A DNA stretch of 55,008 nucleotides. It comes from Hyphomicrobiales bacterium (lineage in GTDB: Bacteria; Pseudomonadota; Alphaproteobacteria; Rhizobiales; CAJQND01). Of this stretch, positions 26,851 to 35,220 are shown in pieces. The notes beneath the pieces are model-generated. The model searched no databases. It saw only the letters and a program-made list of their open reading frames with translations, and was not told where the DNA came from. The position numbers were made by a program, and so were the translations under genes. The stretch is taken from contig JANQOW010000142.1 of assembly GCA_028285595.1 (NCBI GenBank), forward strand, positions 1 to 55,008, given 5' to 3'. Within the stretch, counting starts at the first letter, position 1. Each line of letters begins with the position of its first letter.

Positions 26851-28037
26851 GCAATGGCCGTCCGGAAAGCCCGCTTCCTGCGCCTGGCGCAGAAATGCCG
26901 CATTACGTCTCCGACAAACCCTTCGATCCGCGTTCGGTGGAGCGTCTGACCCCGGCGCAGGAGAAGGTATACCTCGCCTCGCAACTGAAACTGATGTGGT
27001 GGAAGTTCAAGCAGCACAAGGTGGCCGTGGCTTCGGGCATCTTCTTGCTGCTGCTCTACATCAGCACGCTTTTCAGCGAAGTGTTGGCGCCCTACAACCT
27101 GCACACCCGTCATTCTGACCGGATTTTCTCCGCGCCGCAGGCTGTGCATCTGTTCCATGAGGGCAGTTTTGTGGGGCCCTTCGTTTACGGGGCCAACTAC
27201 AAATTGAACATGGAAACGCTGAAGCGTGAGTACACCGAGAACAGATCGGACGTGAAAAAGATCCGCTTCTTCTGCTCCGGCGACAAATACATGTTCTGGG
27301 GCCTGTTCGAGGGCAGTTTCCACATTGTGTGTCCGCCAAAAGGCGGCACGCTGTTTCTCTTGGGCACCGACCGTCTCGGCCGGGATATGCTGTCGCGCAT
27401 CATCTATGGAGCCAGGATCTCGCTGACCATTGGTCTATTGGGCGTCACCATCAGCTTCGTGCTCGGCATCGTCATCGGGGGCTTGGCCGGATATTATGGC
27501 GGGCTCTTCGACATGATCGTTCAGCGCATGATCGAAGTTCTGCAATCGCTACCGGCCATTCCCTTGTGGATGGCGCTCGCCGCCATAATGCCGTCGACCT
27601 GGGGGCCGTTGATTGTCTATTTCGGCATCACGATCATTCTAGGGATTTTAGACTGGACCGGGCTCGCAAGAGCTGTGCGCTCCAAGCTCCTGGCCTTGCG
27701 TGAAGAAGATTATGTGGTGGCCGCGCAGCTTATGGGAGCAAGCCCAAAGCGTATCATCGGGCGCCATCTGGTGCCGGGCTTCATGAGCCACCTGATCGCT
27801 TCGGCCACAATTACCATCCCCACAATGGTTCTGGGTGAAACTGCGCTGAGCTTCCTGGGCCTTGGCCTTAGGCCGCCAATCACAAGTTGGGGCGTTCTGT
27901 TGAAGGAAGCCCAAAACATCAACGTGGTGGCCCTTTATCCGTGGCTCTTGCTGCCAGTGGTGCCGGTGATCCTGGTTATTCTGGCCTTTAACTTCTTCGG
28001 AGATGGTCTGCGCGATGCGGCCGATCCTTACAAGTAA
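26847..28037 (+). CDS. ABC transporter permease (DppC type) with large periplasmic insertion
   Basis: A 396-residue permease, about 100 residues longer than a typical DppC. After the first membrane helix (VAVASGIFLLLLYISTLFS) there is a hydrophilic stretch of some 100 residues. It contains FVYGANYKLNMETLKREYTE and two Cys (FFCSGDKYMFWGLFE; IVCPPKGG) and runs to the canonical LGTDRLGRDMLSRIIYGARI. The insertion should face the periplasm and may contact the oversized binding protein (inference). The rest, including the EAA loop EDYVVAAQLMGASPKRIIGRH, is standard. It is the last gene of the importer operon. Confidence 0.92.
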   Translation: MSNGRPESPLPAPGAEMPHYVSDKPFDPRSVERLTPAQEKVYLASQLKLMWWKFKQHKVAVASGIFLLLLYISTLFSEVLAPYNLHTRHSDRIFSAPQAVHLFHEGSFVGPFVYGANYKLNMETLKREYTENRSDVKKIRFFCSGDKYMFWGLFEGSFHIVCPPKGGTLFLLGTDRLGRDMLSRIIYGARISLTIGLLGVTISFVLGIVIGGLAGYYGGLFDMIVQRMIEVLQSLPAIPLWMALAAIMPSTWGPLIVYFGITIILGILDWTGLARAVRSKLLALREEDYVVAAQLMGASPKRIIGRHLVPGFMSHLIASATITIPTMVLGETALSFLGLGLRPPITSWGVLLKEAQNINVVALYPWLLLPVVPVILVILAFNFFGDGLRDAADPYK

Positions 28038-28172
28038 CATGCGAACACATCTGTGCCATGGCGAATCTGCCATGGTTGCCGGTGTTCCCCGCGGACCCCA
28101 TATGTGGCATAACGTGAGCGGGCGGCTGACAAGAGGCAAATTGCTACATTGGCGATTGCAGAAAGGTGACCG

Positions 28173-29399
28173 ATGAAACGGCTCGAGCACGCGCGCGTCC
28201 TGATGTATAGCCACGACACTTTTGGCTTGGGCCATCTGCGCCGTTGCCGCACCATTGCGCATGCACTGGTTGAACAATTCAAGGGCTTGAATGTGCTGAT
28301 CATTTCGGGCTCGCCGATCGCCGGGGCCTTTGATTTCAAGGCGCGTGTGGACTTCGTTAAGATCCCCAGCGTCATCAAGCTTCACAACGGACAGTATACA
28401 TCCTTGGATGAGCACATCGATCTGGAGGAAACTCTGGAGATGCGCCGGTCAATCATCCGTCACACCGCAGAGCACTTCAATCCGGACATGTTTATCGTGG
28501 ACAAAGAGCCACTTGGGCTGCACGGCGAGATTGAGGACACGCTGAGATATCTTAAAGATCAAGACTGCACGCTCGTGGTGGGCCTGAGAGACGTCATGGA
28601 CGCCCCGCACCTCTTGAAAAAAGAGTGGAAGCGCCGCGGCATCTTGCCAAAACTTGACGAGCTTTATGACGATATCTGGGTCTATGGCCCGCCGGGTTTC
28701 TGGAACCCGCTGAGTGGCCTCAAGACCTCCAAAGAACTCAATCAACGGATCACCTACACCGGTTACCTGGAGCGCCATCAGCCGGCGGAGACCAAGGGCG
28801 CCATCAACGCCGTTGCCGGTGACTATGTTCTCATCACCACCGGCGGTGGGGGCGATGGCGCGGATGTGGTGAACAATGTGCTGGCCGCGTATGAATATGC
28901 AGAAGAGAACGGAAGCCACGATTTGCTTCCGGCTGTGGTGATCTTAGGGCCGTTTATGCCCACCCAGGAGCGCGAGGCCATCCTGAAAAGGGCGGAAGGC
29001 AAATCGAACATTCAGTTGATGGATTTCGACAATCGCATTGAAACCCTGATCACCGATGCCAAGGGATTGATCGGGATGGGCGGCTACAACACCTTCTGCG
29101 AGATTTTGTCGTTCGATAAGCGCGCTATTGTGGTGCCGCGCACCGAGCCGCGCCAGGAACAGCTCATCAGGGCGCGCCGAGCCGATGAACTTGGTGTGAT
29201 CAAGATGATGGAGCCTAACTTGGCCTCCGTTCCTCAGAAGATGGCAGATGCCATTGAGGCTCTGCCAAAACGCAGAAAGCCGTCCGAAGCCGGCTGTTGG
29301 CTGCCGCTTGATGGTCTGAAGAAGATTGGCGAGATCGTTGAATCCGACCTCGCAAGGCCGGCGCGTCCAGAGCTGAGAGTGATTGCCGGCGGTGGATGA
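28173..29399 (+). CDS. Glycosyltransferase, GT-B fold (MurG/GT28-like)
   Basis: A 408-residue cytoplasmic protein with a GT-B fold pattern. The N-terminal domain opens with VLMYSHDTFGLGHLRRCRTIAHAL, a glycine-rich loop seen in MurG-like enzymes that bind acceptors. The C-terminal domain carries DYVLITTGGGGDGADVVNN and the nucleotide-sugar binding segment GMGGYNTFCEILSFDKRAIVVPR (in part). It is homologous to the gene at 30689-31837. It begins a tight operon (the next gene overlaps by 4 bases) of glycosyltransferases, an ABC-like protein and cyclic-nucleotide signalling genes. Donor and acceptor are unknown. Confidence 0.82.
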   Translation: MKRLEHARVLMYSHDTFGLGHLRRCRTIAHALVEQFKGLNVLIISGSPIAGAFDFKARVDFVKIPSVIKLHNGQYTSLDEHIDLEETLEMRRSIIRHTAEHFNPDMFIVDKEPLGLHGEIEDTLRYLKDQDCTLVVGLRDVMDAPHLLKKEWKRRGILPKLDELYDDIWVYGPPGFWNPLSGLKTSKELNQRITYTGYLERHQPAETKGAINAVAGDYVLITTGGGGDGADVVNNVLAAYEYAEENGSHDLLPAVVILGPFMPTQEREAILKRAEGKSNIQLMDFDNRIETLITDAKGLIGMGGYNTFCEILSFDKRAIVVPRTEPRQEQLIRARRADELGVIKMMEPNLASVPQKMADAIEALPKRRKPSEAGCWLPLDGLKKIGEIVESDLARPARPELRVIAGGG

Positions 29400-30685
29400 G
29401 TGACCCCATGAAAAGGGCAGTGGCATTTGTTCTAAAGGGCTATCCCAGGCTGTCTGAAACGTTCATCGCGCAAGAGATTCGCGGACTAGAGCTTCAGGGC
29501 ATGGACATCCGCATCGTGTCTTTGCGCCAGCCCTACGACCCGGATACACACCCGATCCACCATGAGATAGAGGCGCCGGTGGCTTACTTGCCGGAGTATC
29601 TGCACGACGCGCCGTTGCGGGTTTTGGCGAGCTGGTGGCAAGTGCGCCGGCGGCCTGGATATAGGGCTGCTTTCAAATGCTGGCTGAAAGACCTGAAGCG
29701 CGATATCAGCCGCAACCGCATTAGGCGGTTCGGACAAGCCCTGGTCATGGCCGCAGAGTTGCCTGAGGATGTGGGCCGGCTGCACGCCCATTTCATTCAT
29801 ACGCCCGCCTCGGTTACGCGCTATGCCAGTCTCATAACGGGCCTGTCATGGACCTGTTCGGCCCACGCAAAGGACATTTGGACCTCACCTGACTGGGAGC
29901 TGACGGAAAAGCTGAACAGCACCGGTTGGGTCAGCGTGTGTACCCGTTACGGGGCCGACCATTTGCGGTCGTTGAGCGCGGAGCCCGATAAGGTGAAGCT
30001 CATCTATCATGGCATTGACCTGAAGCGCTTTGCCGGCTCGGCCAAGCGGCCCGGGCGCCCTGACGGCGCGCCGGGCGGCGATCCGGTGGAACTCATCACC
30101 GTGGGCCGCGCCGTTCAAAAGAAGGGCATAGATACCTTGTTGGACGCATTGGCGCTGTTGCCGGAGGACCTCAACTGGCGCTGGACCCATATTGGCGGTG
30201 GAGAGCTCTTGGCCAAGCTGAAGAGCCAGGCAGAGGCCTTGGGGCTTGCCGACCGCCTTCAGTGGCTGGGTGCTCTGGCCCAGACCGAAGTGATCGAACG
30301 CTACCGTGCATCCGATCTGTTTATCCTGCCCTGCCGGATTGCGCCGAATGGAGACAGGGATGGCTTGCCAAATGTTCTTGTGGAAGCGCAAAGCCAAGGA
30401 TTGAGCTGCCTCTCAACGCCCGTATCCGGCGTGCCGGAACTGGTGAGGGACGGGGAGAATGGTATTTTGGTGCCGCCGGATGATCCCGACGCACTGGCCG
30501 GCGCCCTGGAGAAACTCATTCGCTCCCCCGCACTCAGAGACCGGCTCGGTGAAGCGGGCAAGGCGCGGGTTCGGGCGGAGTTCAGCTATGAGGGGGGGAT
30601 TGACCAGCTCATGGCGCTGTTTAACGAAACTCCCGCCGAAGCGCGGGGAGCGGAGAGCGCTGAGCCTTTGCGCGGCGCCGCCTGA
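29396..30685 (+). CDS. Glycosyltransferase family 4
   Basis: A 429-residue GT-B glycosyltransferase. The N-terminus VAFVLKGYPRLSETFIAQEIRGLE (in part) is typical of GT4 enzymes of exopolysaccharide loci. The C-terminal GT1-type domain shows LITVGRAVQKKGIDTLLDALALL, the RIAPNGDRDGLPNVLVEAQS segment with its donor-binding Glu, and STPVSGVPELVRDGENG. It is cytoplasmic with no membrane helix. It overlaps the upstream gene by 4 bases. It probably adds one sugar of a surface glycan repeat unit. Confidence 0.9.
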   Translation: MSDPMKRAVAFVLKGYPRLSETFIAQEIRGLELQGMDIRIVSLRQPYDPDTHPIHHEIEAPVAYLPEYLHDAPLRVLASWWQVRRRPGYRAAFKCWLKDLKRDISRNRIRRFGQALVMAAELPEDVGRLHAHFIHTPASVTRYASLITGLSWTCSAHAKDIWTSPDWELTEKLNSTGWVSVCTRYGADHLRSLSAEPDKVKLIYHGIDLKRFAGSAKRPGRPDGAPGGDPVELITVGRAVQKKGIDTLLDALALLPEDLNWRWTHIGGGELLAKLKSQAEALGLADRLQWLGALAQTEVIERYRASDLFILPCRIAPNGDRDGLPNVLVEAQSQGLSCLSTPVSGVPELVRDGENGILVPPDDPDALAGALEKLIRSPALRDRLGEAGKARVRAEFSYEGGIDQLMALFNETPAEARGAESAEPLRGAA

Positions 30686-30688
30686 TTG

Positions 30689-31837
30689 ATGTCGGACAAA
30701 GTTCTGTTCTATGTGCAGCACTTGCTCGGGATTGGGCATGTGGTGCGATCCTCGCGCATTGCCCGGGCCCTGGTGAGGGCAGGCTTCGACGTGACCATCG
30801 CTTATGGCGGCAAGCCTCTTGAGGGGATTAACTGGGGCGGCGCCCAGTGCATTCAACTGGCGCCGGTGTCCGCCGGGCCGTCCGGATTTGGGACGCTTGT
30901 GGACGGTGCCGGCAACCCGGTGACCGATGAATTGAAGACTGAGCGGACGGCCGAGTTGCTCGGCCTTTTTGCTGCGACAAAACCTGATGTTGTGTTGATA
31001 GAGGCCTATCCGTTTGCCCGCCGGATCATGCGCTTTGAACTTGTGCCGCTGCTGAATGCCGCCAGGAGCAGCACACCGCGGCCGCTGGTTGTCGCCTCGA
31101 TCCGTGACATCTTGCAGGAAGGCCGCAAACCTGAGCGGATCAGTGAAACCCGCCAGCTGGTAGAAGACTATTTCGACGCTGTTCTGGTGCATGGCTTGGA
31201 GGCGTTCGCACCTCTGTCTTTGAGCTTCCCTGAGGCCGAAATGATCCGCGACAAGCTGCACTACACCGGCTGGGTGGGGCCTGAGCGTAGGGACACAGAC
31301 GCGAGCGAAGCATTTGACGTGATCGTTTCTGCAGGCGGCGGGGCCGTGGGCGCTGAACTCTTTGAAATTGCTTTGGGTGCGCGCATGGATCCTGATTTTG
31401 CTGCCGGGAAGTGGCTTGTTCTCACCGGGCCAAATCTGTCTGACGAGGTCTTTGATACCTTAAGCGGCCGGCTCCCTGAGTTTGTCACCTTGGAGCGGTT
31501 CAGGGATGACTTGCCGGCCCTCATGAGCAGGGCGCAGGTTTCCGTTTCCCAGGCGGGCTACAACACTGTGGCAGATCTGCAAAGCGCCGGCTGCCGGGCC
31601 GTGCTGGTGCCCTATTCGCAGGATGGGGAAACTGAGCAGACACGCCGCGCAGAGATCCTCGCACAACAGCAAAGGGCAATCATGGTGCACCAGCAGGACC
31701 TCACGGTAAAGGCGCTGGCGGATGCGCTTTCTGCGGCACTGGCCTTGCCGGCTCCTGCACCTGCGAAGGACCTGGACGGCGCCGATAAATCGGCCTCAAT
31801 TCTGCGCGATCTGTTGTCAAAGAAGCGCGGTTTGTAA
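30689..31837 (+). CDS. Glycosyltransferase, GT-B fold (MurG/GT28-like), second copy
   Basis: A 382-residue protein of the same family as the gene at 28173-29399. The N-terminus VLFYVQHLLGIGHVVRSSRI matches the GLGHLRR loop of the first copy. The C-terminal domain has DVIVSAGGGAVGAELFE and the nucleotide-sugar segment VSQAGYNTVADLQSAGCRAVLVP (in part). I take ATG 30689 rather than the TTG three bases earlier. It begins 3 bases after the GT4 gene. The pair of related enzymes suggests two similar transfer steps, or a heteromeric enzyme. Confidence 0.82.
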   Translation: MSDKVLFYVQHLLGIGHVVRSSRIARALVRAGFDVTIAYGGKPLEGINWGGAQCIQLAPVSAGPSGFGTLVDGAGNPVTDELKTERTAELLGLFAATKPDVVLIEAYPFARRIMRFELVPLLNAARSSTPRPLVVASIRDILQEGRKPERISETRQLVEDYFDAVLVHGLEAFAPLSLSFPEAEMIRDKLHYTGWVGPERRDTDASEAFDVIVSAGGGAVGAELFEIALGARMDPDFAAGKWLVLTGPNLSDEVFDTLSGRLPEFVTLERFRDDLPALMSRAQVSVSQAGYNTVADLQSAGCRAVLVPYSQDGETEQTRRAEILAQQQRAIMVHQQDLTVKALADALSAALALPAPAPAKDLDGADKSASILRDLLSKKRGL

Positions 31838-31946
31838 GCATATTGGCGCGGGAAAAAGGCCACGCTAGCTTATTGTCGGACTTACCCATTTCGTGCAAGG
31901 GTATGAGGGCGAGCTATGGGGGCTGGCCTGGGTTGACGACATTCTA

Positions 31947-34685
31947 ATGGAATCAAGTCTTTTCAAATACATCTGGCGCTACACAAGGGCGCAACAGATA
32001 TGGATCCTGACGATCATTTTGATCTCCATGGTGCCCTATTTTCTGGCGCTGGATCTGCCCAAGCGCATCGTCAACGGCCCGATCCAGGGCCAGGGTTTTG
32101 AAGGGGAAGGGGCCACCCAGCCGTTTTTGCAGATCGCCTTCGATGTGCCCTCATGGATCTCTTCAGTGGGCACCGTTACCCTGTTCAATGGGTTTGAGCT
32201 GGGCCAACTCCCTTTCCTGTTCTGCCTGTGTGCAACCTTCCTGGGCTTTGTTTGCATCAATGGGCTGTTCAAGTTCTACATCAACACCTACAAGGGCCGG
32301 CTTGGCGAGCGCATGCTGCGGCGTCTGCGCTATCAGTTGCTCGACCGCATCTTAAGGTTCCCCAACTCCTATTTCCGCCGCATCAAAGCCCCTGAAGCGG
32401 CCACCATGATCAAGGACGAGGTGGAGCCATTGGGGGGCTTCATCGGCGACATGCTGGTGCAGCCTGTGTTCCTCGGCGGTCAAGCGCTCACGGCCATGCT
32501 GTTCATCATGGTTCAGGATTTTTGGCTCGGGGCGATCGCAGGCTCAATTGTGTTGGTGCAGGCCTTCTTGATCCCGCGTCTGCGTCGCCGATTGCTGATC
32601 TTGGGTAAGCGCCGCCAGCTCACGGCCCGAGCTTTGGCCGGCCGTGTGGGCGAGGTTGTGGACGGCATAAATAACGTCCACACCAACGACACATCCAACT
32701 GGGAACGCGCAGACCTGGCCAGTCGTCTCGGCACCATCTTTGCCATTCGTTACGAGCTGTTCCAGCGGAAGTTCTTCATCAAGTTTCTCAATAACTTCCT
32801 GGCTCAGCTAACCCCCTTCATGTTCTATCTGATTGGCGGATATCTGGTGATCACGGGTGATTTGGACATCGGTCAGCTGGTGGCTGTGATCGCTGCCTAC
32901 AAGGACCTGCCGGGCCCGGTGGCCGATCTCATCGCCTATGACCAGCAGCGCTTGGATGTGCAGATCAAATACACCCAGGTGATCGAGCAGTTCCAGCCCG
33001 ACAACATGATGGAACCGGAACTGCAGACCCCGCCGGCAGGCCCTGTGCCGGAAATCAAAGAGGGCTTCGCGGTCTCCCGGGTCGGCGTGGTGGACGATGC
33101 CGGAACAAACTTGCTGGAGAGCGCGACCTTCAAGTTCGGTCCCAACGAGCAGGTTGCCGCGGTGGGCACTGTCAACTCCGGCGCGGAAACCATGGCCGAC
33201 GTCATGGCCAGGATCACCGTGCCCACGTCAGGTTCAATCAGCCTGGAAGGCCAGAGCCTGGATGACCATCACGAATCCCTCACAGGCCGCCGCACAGCCT
33301 ACGTGGGCCCTGACGTCTATTTGCCGCAAACCAGCTTCCGCGATGCTCTGTTCTATGGCCTCAAACACCAGCCTGTCCGTGAGCGACCGCCGGAGGAGGT
33401 GGATCCGAAGGAGCGGGCCTGGGAGATCGCCGAAGCAGCCCTGGCCGGCAACACGGATTTGGACATCAAGGCGGAGTGGCTCGATTTTGAGGCTCTGGGC
33501 ACAGAAGATCTGAAGGTGGCAGATGAAGTGGCCAGGAACCTGCTGGATGTGGTGGAACTGCGCCAGGACGTGTTCGACCTAGGCCTTAGGGGCCAGGTTG
33601 ATCCCGAGCAGGACCCCGAACTGGCTGCCAAGTTCATTGAGGCGCGCAAGGCCTTGCGCCAAAGACTGGAAGACCCGGCGCTCTCAAAGCTCGTGGAGCT
33701 GTTTGAGCCAAACTCCTACAGTCTCCAGGCCTCGGTGGGAGAGAATCTCCTGTTCGGGACGGCCCTTGGCCCGACGTTTGAGCGTGAAAAGCTGGTCGGC
33801 AACACCTATGTGCGCGAGGTGCTGAGCAAGTGCGGATTGGATCAGGCCTTCTTTGACATGGGCCACAAGATTGCAGAAACCGCCACCGAGCTTTTCAAGG
33901 ACCTGCCGCCAGATCACCCGTTCTTTGAACGGTTGAGCTTCATGACCTCTGAAGAGATCCCGGAATATGAAGCCGCACTGGCCAGGTCGGCCTCACAGTC
34001 GCTCACAGATGCGTCGTCTGCCGATCAGGAGATGTTCTTGCGTCTGCCCTTCGATTATGTGGAGCCCCAGCATCGCTTCGGGTTGCTTGACGACGACATG
34101 AAGAACAAGCTCTTGGAGGCGCGCACCGCGTTCCGCGAAGGCCTCCCTGAGACCCATTCCGATGCCATCGCGTTCTATGATCCGGAGGTCTATAACCCGG
34201 CGGCCTCTCTGCAGGACAATATCCTGATGGGCCGCGTTGCGTATGGCGTGGCTGAAGGCCCGGAAAAAGTGCGCGACGTGATCCACGATGTTTTGGATGA
34301 GCTTGAGCTGCGCGATGAGGTGTTCCAGGTCGGCCTCAATTTCAATGTGGGCAATGGCGGCAAGCGGCTGAATGTGTCTCAGCGCCAGAAACTATCGCTT
34401 GCGCGTGCGTTGATCAAAAAACCGGATATACTGATTGTAAACCGGGCGCTCACCGCGCTCGACAGCCGCACACAACAAAGGATTATCGAGCGTGTGCTGC
34501 AGATGGCGAGCGGCGAGGACGGATCAGATCCATTTGGCGTGTTCTGGGTGCTGCAAGCGCCGCGGTTTGCTGAAGCGTTCAAGCGGGTTCTGGTGTTTGA
34601 CAAGGGTGCGCTTGCAGAAGACGATACACCGGCCAACTTGTTGGAACAGGGCGGCCATTACACGACGCTGGTGTCGAGTACCTGA
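31947..34685 (+). CDS. ABC-exporter-like membrane protein with degenerate ATPase motifs and triple repeat
   Basis: A 912-residue protein. Residues 1-330 form an ABC-exporter type membrane domain (about six helices; WILTIILISMVPYFLALDLP, FMFYLIGGYLVITGDLDIG, ending with LPGPVADLIAYDQQRLD). Then comes a nucleotide-binding-like domain without working motifs. The Walker A position (about residue 404) reads GTVNSGAET with no Lys. The signature position reads NVSQRQKLSLARAL. The Walker B position (about residue 828) reads ILIVNRALTALD, with Asn-Arg instead of Asp-Glu. Between them lie three copies of a Q-loop-like unit (near residues 451, 585 and 741), each followed by an acidic helical region. The frame is intact. 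GTG 31893 would add 18 residues. A transport or regulatory role without ATP hydrolysis is inferred. Confidence 0.85.
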   Translation: MESSLFKYIWRYTRAQQIWILTIILISMVPYFLALDLPKRIVNGPIQGQGFEGEGATQPFLQIAFDVPSWISSVGTVTLFNGFELGQLPFLFCLCATFLGFVCINGLFKFYINTYKGRLGERMLRRLRYQLLDRILRFPNSYFRRIKAPEAATMIKDEVEPLGGFIGDMLVQPVFLGGQALTAMLFIMVQDFWLGAIAGSIVLVQAFLIPRLRRRLLILGKRRQLTARALAGRVGEVVDGINNVHTNDTSNWERADLASRLGTIFAIRYELFQRKFFIKFLNNFLAQLTPFMFYLIGGYLVITGDLDIGQLVAVIAAYKDLPGPVADLIAYDQQRLDVQIKYTQVIEQFQPDNMMEPELQTPPAGPVPEIKEGFAVSRVGVVDDAGTNLLESATFKFGPNEQVAAVGTVNSGAETMADVMARITVPTSGSISLEGQSLDDHHESLTGRRTAYVGPDVYLPQTSFRDALFYGLKHQPVRERPPEEVDPKERAWEIAEAALAGNTDLDIKAEWLDFEALGTEDLKVADEVARNLLDVVELRQDVFDLGLRGQVDPEQDPELAAKFIEARKALRQRLEDPALSKLVELFEPNSYSLQASVGENLLFGTALGPTFEREKLVGNTYVREVLSKCGLDQAFFDMGHKIAETATELFKDLPPDHPFFERLSFMTSEEIPEYEAALARSASQSLTDASSADQEMFLRLPFDYVEPQHRFGLLDDDMKNKLLEARTAFREGLPETHSDAIAFYDPEVYNPAASLQDNILMGRVAYGVAEGPEKVRDVIHDVLDELELRDEVFQVGLNFNVGNGGKRLNVSQRQKLSLARALIKKPDILIVNRALTALDSRTQQRIIERVLQMASGEDGSDPFGVFWVLQAPRFAEAFKRVLVFDKGALAEDDTPANLLEQGGHYTTLVSST

Positions 34686-34719
34686 TTGCGAAGGTAACCA
34701 TTAGGGAGGAGACCGGACC

Positions 34720-35187
34720 ATGTCCTCACTGTCAGAAGAAGTCGACATGCTGAGACGCGTCCCGCTGTTTGCTCAGATTGAGCCGTCAAAGCTGAAGCTT
34801 CTGGCGTTCACCTCTGAGCGCCTGGCCTTTGATGAGAACCAGGATGTGTTTCGCCAGGGCGATGAAGGTGATGCTGCCTATGTGATCATGCAAGGTTCCG
34901 CGGATGTTGTGGTCAACACACCCAAGGGCGAAACCGTGGTGGCCGTGTTGGGTGACAATGCCTTTATCGGCGAGATTGCCATTCTGTGCGATGTACCGCG
35001 AACGGCAACCATTCGGGCGAAATCAGATTTGCAAACTCTGAAGATCAAGAAGGAAGACTTCTTGGGCCTGGTCAAAGAGTTCCCCGACATGGCAGTTGAG
35101 GTGATGCGCGAGTTGGCGGCACGTTTAGGAAAGACCACCGCCGAGCTCTCCCAGGTGCGCCAGCAACTCGATGCCAAGGGAACTTAA
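34720..35187 (+). CDS. Stand-alone cyclic-nucleotide-binding domain protein
   Basis: A 155-residue protein consisting of one cNMP-binding domain (about residues 14-125) and a short C-terminal helix. The beta-roll is clear (FRQGDEGDAAYVIMQGSADVVV). The phosphate-binding cassette FIGEIAILCDVPRTATIRA keeps the Glu and Arg that contact the ribose and cyclic phosphate. There is no DNA-binding helix-turn-helix, so it is not a CRP-type regulator. It lies 34 bases after the ABC-like gene and 33 bases before a cyclase gene. It probably reads out cAMP and acts on a partner protein, perhaps the ABC-like protein (inference). Confidence 0.88.
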   Translation: MSSLSEEVDMLRRVPLFAQIEPSKLKLLAFTSERLAFDENQDVFRQGDEGDAAYVIMQGSADVVVNTPKGETVVAVLGDNAFIGEIAILCDVPRTATIRAKSDLQTLKIKKEDFLGLVKEFPDMAVEVMRELAARLGKTTAELSQVRQQLDAKGT

Positions 35188-35220
35188 GGCCAAAGGTCCG
35201 GTCGCGCGGCACGCCCTCCC

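Noticed and set aside
31947..34685. ABC-like gene as a pseudogene
   Set aside because: The frame is intact for 912 codons, flanking structural segments are conserved, and it lies inside a tight operon; loss of motifs seems specific.
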